Assembly (NCBI RefSeq): GCF_002234675.1
Contig: NC_019879.2
Location: forward strand, 24,051,855 to 24,115,854
Source of the DNA: Oryzias latipes
Taxonomy: Eukaryota; Chordata; Actinopteri; Beloniformes; Adrianichthyidae
Direction: 5' to 3'
DNA length: 64,000 nt
A program made the translations under genes and the position numbers. The notes beneath the pieces were generated by a model. That model had not been told where the DNA came from. It saw only the letters and a program-made list of their open reading frames with translations, and did not search any database. Of this stretch, positions 57,061-64,000 are shown piece after piece (position 1 is the stretch's first letter; each line of letters starts with the position of its first letter).

Positions 57061-58439
57061 TAACTTAAAAATATTTTTAAAATCTTCTATACATTTAATT
57101 TATCCATAAGTTGAATAGTTTTTTTAGATAAACTATCCTATATGACAACATGTGTCCGTATGAATATTTGTTCATTTCTGTTTTTAAATAACCAGAAATT
57201 GAAAATCTGTACAAAAACCATTTGAAAAAACTGGAAAATTAGATTAATCTTCTCTTCTGCTAGTGGTTCTTTAACAAATCTAATTTCGTCTCATTTTGAA
57301 AAATATTTTTGGGGTTTTGTCTTTGGTCACCTGATTCCACAAATCAGCTCCTTTACATTTTTTTTTAATAATTTTTACCCTGAATCTTGATTTTATTGAA
57401 TAAGTCAAGCTAGGATGACCTGTACTGATCCTAGGGAGGGGAATTCAATTGTTGCAGCAGCTCTGTGGATCAGGGATCAACAATAAAACGTGCAAAACAA
57501 TTGAAGATAAGGTAAAAACAACATAAAAATAAAATAAAGCTATACAACTAACTATAAAATTCACTGTACATGCAAACAAATATCTGCACCTTTTCAATGT
57601 TTCACGTTTTTTTAACTCTTTCATTTTTTTAGAGGAAATAAAAACATGAACATTTGTTTCAGCCTTTCAGTAGAAATTCCTCCACATGCCTTGCGGTTTG
57701 TTGAAAGGTTTGCAAATCCTGTTAACTCTTCCAACCAAAGCACCTCAAGAATTTTAACATGTAGAGTTAAAAACTGTAGAGTCTGAAACCTCCACTGAAA
57801 TTCACACACCAATGAAGTTCTTTTTAGTTCTTTGGTACACTCTGTCTTTCTTTTCATTCATGCATCATAAATGTTGCAGCCGGTCACCCGGCCTCATATT
57901 TGAAAGGGGCTGGATTCTCACATGACTCCAGGAATGCAAATATGTGAAGCTGTCAAAAGGGGCTGCAGGCGGCTTGATGAGAGGATGGAACTGTGTGCAT
58001 GAGCTGGATTTGGCCTTCCAGACTCCAGCTGCTCTGAATCCATGAATCCATTGTAAATGTCCTGACCTTCTTAATTCAGTGCTTTTATGGAAGACTTTAA
58101 TGAAGCGAAAAACTCCTCTCAATGCAAAGATCCTGTTTATTAATCTGAGGAGAGACGATCATGTCTGCACTTTAGGCTCTATTAAGTTTAAAGGTATTAA
58201 ACGCTCAAACATTAAGTCACTTTTCCCTTAAAACACTTATTTTTATGGCCAAAAGTTTTTGCTCACCCATCCAATTAATTAAAAGTTGGTGTTCTCTTCC
58301 CTTCCATGACTATAAAATTACTCCACAGCTTCTACAAACATCTAGGAAGGAGCAGGCGCTTCATTAACTACTGAGATGATGTGAGATGTGGAACCAGTCC
58401 AGAAATTTCCACTCAGATCATGTTTGATCCATTTTAAAA

Positions 58440-59125
58440 GCTTTCCCGGCTGTCTTTTACTCACTATTATATGGTTTTTAGCCTACTGTTGTTTTCTAGG
58501 ACATAGTTTCTGCAGTGTGGCAGGAGTTTGTTAGAAATTCACCTGGGTTGTGGGCGGGACCGGTGGCTCAGCCCCTCACACTCCAACCTAACGTTAATGG
58601 TGCAATAAAAAGGGGCAAATCGGAGCAGTTTTGATCCAGATTCCAGCTCAAAAGAGGAAAACAAAGACGTTCGTGGATCTATTTGTCTGCAAGTGGATGC
58701 ATCAGAATGGAGCAGAGCAGGGAGCTTGTGGCCTGCCAATTGTAAGCTTTTTAACCCTTGTGCTATCTTAGATGACCCCACCTTTACATTGACGTGATCC
58801 CCCTACCATGACAAAGGTGGATAAAGGTGGAAAGATTTCATGTAATCCATGGACACCAGTGAAGATCAAAAGTGAAGAAAAAAGGTTCAGAGCACTGTCT
58901 AGTGGGTCTAGATGACCCAACTCCCAATGTTATAGTACCTAGGATAGCACAGGGTTACACACTTTTTTGTCTGCTGCTTATTCACAATTTCAAAGAAATA
59001 CATAAATGCAATTTTAAGCTTTTTTTATGTTTTTATTTTGATTTTTATAAGTCCTCCATTGTCAGCAGGAACATGCTAAAAAAAACACCACACACAAAAA
59101 ACACCATTTTCCTTGGAGGGGGTCT
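58440..59125 (+). mobile_element. Family A element interrupted by MITE D
   Basis: Family landmarks GTTTCTGCAGTGTGGCAGGA, GTTTTGATCCAGATTCCAGC and GCATCAGAATGGAGCAGAGC precede, and TTTTTTGTCTGCTGCTTATTC follows, a clean 207-bp insert at 58751-58957. The region normally holding GCTTACAGCCCCTCACA is shortened to GCTCAGCCCCTCACA. Confidence 0.75.
58751..58957 (+). mobile_element. MITE D, nested copy
   Basis: Ends TTAACCCTTGTGCTATC and GATAGCACAGGGTTA are inverted repeats. The insert splits a family A element at its AAGCTTTT motif. An inverted copy is at 49861-50095. Confidence 0.8.
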
Positions 59126-59326
59126 ATAAAGACACAAATGAGCCGGTTTGGTGACTTTACCCATGCATAAAGTCCGGACCTCAACCTGACAAAAACATTT
59201 GGCATTTAGAGCCTCTCATCTAACATCAGTGACTGACGACTGGAATGGTAGAACATTCCCATCGACAGTCTCCGAAACGTGGAAACCCTTCCAGAGGAGA
59301 TGAAACTGGTAAAAACTGCAAACCCG

Positions 59327-59409
59327 TCCATCCATCCATCCATCCATCCATCCATCCATCCATCCATCCATCCATCCATCCATCCATCCATCCATCCATG
59401 CATCCATCC
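59327..59409. repeat. CCAT tetranucleotide microsatellite
   Basis: About 20 uninterrupted CCAT units, with one GCAT near the end. It is attached to a dispersed repeat on its right, as is usual for the tails of that family. Confidence 0.95.
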
Positions 59410-59590
59410 TCTGAACCCGCTGAATCCTTTTCAGGGTCTCTGGGTTGCTGGAGCCAGCCCAGCTAGTTGGGCGTAGGCAGGGTTCACCCTGATCATGTCA
59501 CCAGGGCAGTAGACACACTCACATGCACACCTAGGGGCAACTAAGAGATGAACTGCAAACCCCAATGGGGCAAATAAGCAATAAAGACCA
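59405..59590 (-). repeat. Dispersed fish repeat next to the CCAT tract
   Basis: Contains CTGAACCCGCTGAATCCTTTT, GTTGCTGGAGCCAGCC and ACATGCACACCTAGGGGCAA, the reverse of the tail region of the copy at 9650-9966. Confidence 0.6.
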
Positions 59591-59767
59591 CATTTAACAA
59601 GTTTGAACTGAAAAGTTTTGAACAGCCCTCGAGGATTGATTTAAGGTCTTCTTTAATTGATTGTGAATCCGCTAATTGGACCAACGCTACAGGATCACAT
59701 CCCCTTTTCGGCCAACAGAGGATTTCTTGTATTGTGCGTTAAGCTACAACTTCAGGGATTAAATGGA

Positions 59768-59776
59768 AGCACATGA
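59768..59776 (-). promoter_or_regulatory. gpr143: M-box (MITF-type E-box) upstream of gpr143
   Basis: On the minus strand the site reads TCATGTGCT, matching nine positions of the M-box AGTCATGTGCT, 124 bp before the gpr143 start codon. MITF is known to activate GPR143/OA1 in pigment cells. Confidence 0.5.
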
Positions 59777-59899
59777 TGGTTCAACCCCGTGACTTGTCAG
59801 GGAGCCTGCTCATGGACTCATTTCCTCTCCCCTCTTTTCTTCTTTCCCTCCTCTCCTGACGCACGCGGCGCAGCGCTCTGCCTCCCCGCGGCGCGCGCC

Positions 59900-62800
59900 A
59901 TGGCCTCCCCGCGCCTGGAGACGTTCTGCTGCCCGAACCGAGACGCCGCCACGGGGTTCGTGGTGAACTTCCAGTCGGTCCTGTTCGGTGCTTTGAGTCT
60001 GGGGAGCGCCGCTCTGAGTCTCATCTTCGCCGTTGTGCAAATTCTGCCGAAACGGAAAGGGTACCGCAGGCTCGGGCAGTATCCTCTGCCGCGACCCGCC
60101 TCCTCATCACGGATCCTCTTCATCATCAGCGTCTGCGACATTCTGGGATGCGCAGGTAAACAAAGCTGCAGCCCACTTTTATTTACTTGTTTATTCACCA
60201 GGCGGAATCATAAACACTTCCAGTTAACCTCTTTGTTGCATTAATTAAAAAAAACAACTTCATTAAACCAAACTTTTGAAACAAACTTTAAATCCAGCTG
60301 TCCATGTGTTGCAACAGACGATCTTTGAATAAATCGTCTATTCTTAACGAGGCATCACTTTGACATTTTTTTCTGACAACAGGTGAAGTCACGTGTTTCT
60401 ACAGTTGGAGGCACATTTGTGAATGAAAGACTGCACCAGCAGTGGGGGGGCATCCTACCTTTTTACTAGTTTTGTGGAGGAAATGGAAACACCCCTGTAA
60501 ATATTTTCCTAAAAAGCACTCTCAACAGCTGGAAGCTCCTATTTCCGTGATGTAAATGCATCATTAAAAGGACTCCCTAGCTGAAAATAATGAAGTTCTT
60601 AATATAGAGGCTACAAAAACATTCCACGTGTTAATAAAAGCCAGAATCCTCCGTAGATGTTCCCCCCCTTTTTTTCCCCTCCATCTATAAAAACAAAAAT
60701 ACTGGAGGGTTTTTTTGTTTTGTTTTTCCAGGCATCATCATCAGATCAGCTGTGTGGCTGGGACTCCCCAACTTCATCAGCAGCATCTCTGTGGCCAACA
60801 ACACGGACGTGCTGCCGGAAGTCTTCTGCGTTGGCAGTGCAGTACGTACCTCCTTTGCTCCTCTCCTTTTCAGCCGCATCACGCCTCTGCATCACGACAC
60901 GCGATGACCTCCTGCAGCCGTGCAGGGTTCCCGTCTGGAGGAGGTCATTGCGCTCCGATAACCTCGATGAACCGTGAACTTAAGCGCGATGATCTGCCTT
61001 ACAGATGTGGATCCAGCTGTTTTTCAGCGCCTCCTTCTGGTGGACGTTCTGCTACGCCGTGGATGTCTTCCTGGTGGTGAAAACGTCTGCAGGGATCAGG
61101 TTCTCTTCCTCTTCGTCAAGATGAAGCACAAAACCGACATATTTTGTACAAAATCATTCACTGAAACTATATTACTAATATCTAATTATGCTGTGAGTTA
61201 AAAGAGCAGCAGCATGAGCGGAGAGCCCCGGTCTCATGACTTTTACCCCCCTCCCTCCATCAGCACCATTGTCCTTTACCACATGATTACATGGGGCCTG
61301 GCTGTGCTGCTGTGCGTGGAGGGCGTGGCCATGCTCTACTACCCGTCCATTTCAGAGTGAGACACTTTCCTTGAAACGTGTAGGCATTTGGTTTGATGCG
61401 AGTTTGAGCATCAGCAGATCTAAACTCTTGTCTCGCTCTCTTGTGTGCAGTTGCGAACAAGGCCTCCAGCACGCCATTCCTCACTACGTCACCACGTACG
61501 CGCCGATGCTGCTCGTCCTCACGGCTAACCCCGTCTTCTTCAGCAGGACCGTCTCTGCAGGTCCGTCCGGAACGTTTCAGTCCTGGCGACACCGGTGACA
61601 CTCGCGCAGAGACTTGTGAAGATGTGCATCCTTCTTGTTTCCATAGTAACGTCCTTACTGAAGGGACGACAAGGAATCTACACGGAAAATGAGAGGCGGC
61701 TGGCCAATGAGATAAAGATCCGCTTCTTTAAAATCATGCTGGTGTTCTTTGTTTGGTAAGTTGGTGGCTGAACTCCCTCACTACCCCTAAAAGACTATTT
61801 AGTGTTAGTCACCCACCTTCTGAAGTCAAAACTTAATTCATACGAACATTTTACAAAGACTATTTATGAATCTACTGGGTTCTGATGAAGAAAACTTGGA
61901 TGATGAATAACAAATTTGATTTAAATGCATTTTTTTTAAATGGCAAATTGTTAATATGCAATGCATTGTGGTTTATATTTGCAAAATTTGTTGAGCATGC
62001 ATGCACACTGGTTTTTTCACAGAGACTTCCAAGAAATGTTCAGGGCTTCAGAATTTGAAAAAGTAAATTTGGACCAACCAGTGTCTTTTGCAGCCTCAGG
62101 CTAAAGCCCAGCTCTTCTCCAAAACGAACCCCTCCCCAAAGTGAATGCAGTGAATGCACATCCGCATGGATGGCTGCAATGAAATGAACAAAAACAAGAC
62201 CAATGTGGTGACACGCATCCTGTGTGTCTACACAAAAGGAAGCATCACTCCAAATTGGTTTCAATCTCTACTTTGCAATTAATAAATAAGCAAAAAATGT
62301 ATTCTTATTCAGTTTTTGTACTTTTTTAAGCTATCTTTATGTTTCATTGTCCCACTCCGATCATCTTTGATCTATTTTAAAAGCGTTCCCATTGTCTTTT
62401 GATTATACTGTTTATCGCCCAAATCCTTTTTTGTCGCAGTAGGAAGTTTTTTTTTTGTTTTTTTAGAAATTCACCTTTGAGTTGGGGGCCAAACCCTGAA
62501 CCCGCCTGCTCGCCCTGCCTTCCCCCCCATGTTGCTCTTTTTCGAATACCATTTTTTTCATCCACTCCCGATTCACCACAATTTAAATTAAGTCAGAAAA
62601 CGCAATTCTAATCCTAATTTTCTTTATACATGTCCTCCATCATCATACCAAAAGCACAACTTTTATTCTGAGGGGCCTCAAGTGTTTATATTTCAAAAAG
62701 AAATGATTAGAAATGTTGGTTCTTCTGCCGTTTGTCAGCTGGGCGCCAAACATCATCAACGAGAGCCTCCTCTTCTACCTGGAGATGCAGGTGGACATCA

Positions 62801-63188
62801 ACGACAGCAGCTTGAGGGACATCAGGAACGCGGCCCTCACCACCTGGTTTATCATGGTGGGTTAATAGAGCGGCGTGTGCGTCCGTCCAAAAGCAAAAAC
62901 CTCATCCTTGTCACCCCGTTCCCCTCCTCCAGGGCATCCTGAACCCCATGCAGGCGTTCCTCAACACGCTGGCGTTCCACGGCTGGACGGGCCTGGACGT
63001 GGACCTGAGCCTGCAGCAGAGCAGGGAGCTGGCCTGGGACTCTGGCTCCACCTCCGTACCGAACACAGCCGGCCAGCACCCCACGGCGGGAACGACTCTG
63101 CTCTACCAGAGCCACGTTCAGGAAGCCCAGAAAGGCATGATGGGAAATGGACAGCAGCACTCCGACGCCATCAGCGTGCTCTCAGAAG
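59900..63188 (+). CDS. gpr143: G-protein coupled receptor 143 (ocular albinism type 1), 3'-partial
   Basis: GPR143/OA1 is a seven-transmembrane receptor of melanosome membranes that controls melanosome size and number and responds to L-DOPA. Exons: 59900-60155, 60732-60841, 61005-61099, 61264-61356, 61451-61560, 61647-61755, 62739-62856, 62933-63188. All are phase-consistent, giving 382 codons before a donor at TCAGAAG|gtaact. Landmarks: [22 protein letters not shown]1 ([20 protein letters not shown]), [80 protein letters not shown] and [23 protein letters not shown] in the second exon is a possible glycosylation site. Human OA1 continues SEG-SDASTIEIH; I find no such exon before 64000, so the last exon is probably outside. 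The start has a good context (GCGCGCCATGG). Confidence 0.94.
60156..60731 (+). other. gpr143: gpr143 intron 1
   Basis: 576 bp; nothing recognisable. Confidence 0.55.
61795..62060 (+). mobile_element. Family C element, second copy
   Basis: Shares ATGCAATGCATTGTGGTTTA, GCATGCACACTGGTTTTTTC and CAGAGACTTCCAAGAAA with the copy at 20195-20620 in the same order and spacing. Confidence 0.6.
62345..62675 (+). mobile_element. Family A element, internally deleted
   Basis: Left end TCCCACTCCGATCATCTTTG with AAAAGCGTTCCCATTGTCTT, then AGAAATTCACCTTTGAGTTG, and the right part CACTCCCGATTCACCACAA with CATGTCCTCCATCATCATAC. The central region is missing. Confidence 0.7.
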
Positions 63189-64000
63189 GTAACTGGCTTT
63201 CCAATGGTGGCAGCAGTTCTCCGGTCTATCAGGGGTGGTGACGTTAAGCACCAGCGACCAATCACTCTGTCGGACACTCCCACAACGTTACAAGAGGTTG
63301 ATCAGAACAGACAAACATCTGGGAAGCATTTTATGTTTACAAAGATTTTCCAAACATCTGTTTTTACGTAACGCCGCTCAGATCCTTTGATCCGGGATCC
63401 ATGTATTTTCCAAAAGAAACCAACTAAACGGATGATCGCTGCTGCTGCCACTCTGATGAGCGTCTGACCCCCACAATCCTCAGATATGCTAATGATCGTG
63501 TGATCTAATTAACGATGCAGCTAACCGCGTTTGCACCCCGTGACCTTTCGTTCAGGGCGCCGAGTCATTACACAAAGCTGTTAGTGTCATCATTTACAGA
63601 TAATCAGATGGTAATGAGAGCAGAGGGAAAGCATTAATTATGCACGACAACCAGGGGAGGGACTCCAGCATGAAAAAGGAGAAGAAAACAGGCTCTTTCA
63701 GATGGAAGGAAAACATTCCAGCATCAATTTAGATCATTTTCTCTGTGCAAAAAAACCCCAAGAAGATCTTAGAATTGGTGGGGCAGTGGTTCAAATCCCT
63801 GCTGGGTCTTCTGTGTGGGAAGTTTTCATGTTCTCCTCGTCTTCTTCGGCGTCCTCCAAAAACATGCTTCATAGGATCATTGGTGTCTCTAAACAGTGGT
63901 GGACTTGGCATTTTAGGGGCCCCGGGCGAACAATCACACGGGGCCCTCTTCAATTGGCTGTATTAATCTTTTTTTTTTTTTTTTAATCCTACCTACGGTA
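63189..64000. other. Region after the last visible gpr143 exon
   Basis: Probably the start of the last gpr143 intron. It includes a conserved-element-like stretch (63480-63645) and a dispersed-repeat fragment (63745-63890: GGTTCAAATCCCTGCTGGGT, TTTTCATGTTCTCCTCGTC), and near the end GGGGCCCCGGGCGAACAATC followed by a T run. No coding exon was recognised. Confidence 0.5.
63745..63890 (+). repeat. Dispersed fish repeat fragment
   Basis: GTGGTTCAAATCCCTGCTGG and GTTTTCATGTTCTCCTCGTC match the head of the copy at 9650-9966. Confidence 0.55.

Larger units (their letters stand above)
55638..59899. other. Intergenic region between asb9 and gpr143 starts
   Basis: 4.3 kb between head-to-head genes. 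It contains possible asb9 upstream sequence (55638-55760), a LINE 3' tail (56830-57060), family A interrupted by MITE D (58440-59125), a CCAT microsatellite (59327-59409), a dispersed repeat (59405-59590) and the gpr143 promoter with an M-box. 56100-56800 and 57500-58400 show nothing recognisable. Confidence 0.6.
61756..62738 (+). other. gpr143: gpr143 intron 6
   Basis: It contains a family C copy (61795-62060) and an internally deleted family A copy (62345-62675). The rest is unremarkable. Confidence 0.6.

Noticed and set aside
59206-59407. Open frames rich in MDGW or HPSI repeats.
   Set aside because: Translation of the CCAT microsatellite, not a gene.
63189-63241. gpr143 ending by read-through as [17 protein letters not shown].
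   Set aside because: A good donor (GAAG|gtaact) sits exactly where human OA1 continues from SEG into its last exon. The read-through peptide is not conserved as far as I know.

Overview
This is vertebrate nuclear DNA, almost certainly from a percomorph-type teleost fish. Exons are short and scattered with GT-AG introns, there are no operons, the repeats are fish-type (Tc1, hAT, PIF/Harbinger, tRNA-derived SINE, 5'-truncated L1), and the gene order matches part of human Xp22.2. The species cannot be fixed from sequence alone.

Five protein-coding genes were rebuilt by splicing reading frames at phase-consistent sites. (1) 14-7956 (+): last five exons of a glycine receptor alpha subunit, best fit glra2; its 5' exons lie before the window. 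(2) 25819-15114 (-): fancb, nine exons, 870 codons. (3) 26345-44057 (+): mospd2, fifteen exons, 523 codons. (4) 55606(or further upstream)-50144 (-): an ankyrin/SOCS-box gene, best fit asb9, six exons. (5) 59900-63188 (+): gpr143 (ocular albinism receptor), first eight exons; the last exon appears to lie beyond the window. glra2/fancb and mospd2/asb9 converge tail to tail. fancb/mospd2 diverge from a 525-bp shared promoter, and asb9/gpr143 are head to head. The order glra2-fancb-mospd2-asb9 is that of human Xp22.2; gpr143 is X-linked in human but further away.

The genes are not one pathway. glra2 encodes a chloride channel subunit, fancb a DNA crosslink repair core-complex subunit, mospd2 an ER contact-site tether, asb9 a ubiquitin ligase adaptor and gpr143 a melanosome receptor. 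Their adjacency is conserved synteny.

Introns and intergenic DNA are full of transposon remnants, several nested with readable target-site duplications: hAT inside a SINE-like repeat (29932-30170), hAT inside a Tc1 transposase (16715-17361), a short MITE inside a larger one (58751-58957), and an L1 tail with an 11-bp duplication (52759-53312). One non-autonomous family (called family A here) occurs about ten times. No prokaryotic system, CRISPR array or clearly new biological system was found. The best leads are an M-box 124 bp before the gpr143 start, conserved-element-like stretches (63480-63645, 41215-41400), an extra in-frame fancb exon, and a tandem GT-AG/GC-AG splice choice in fancb.
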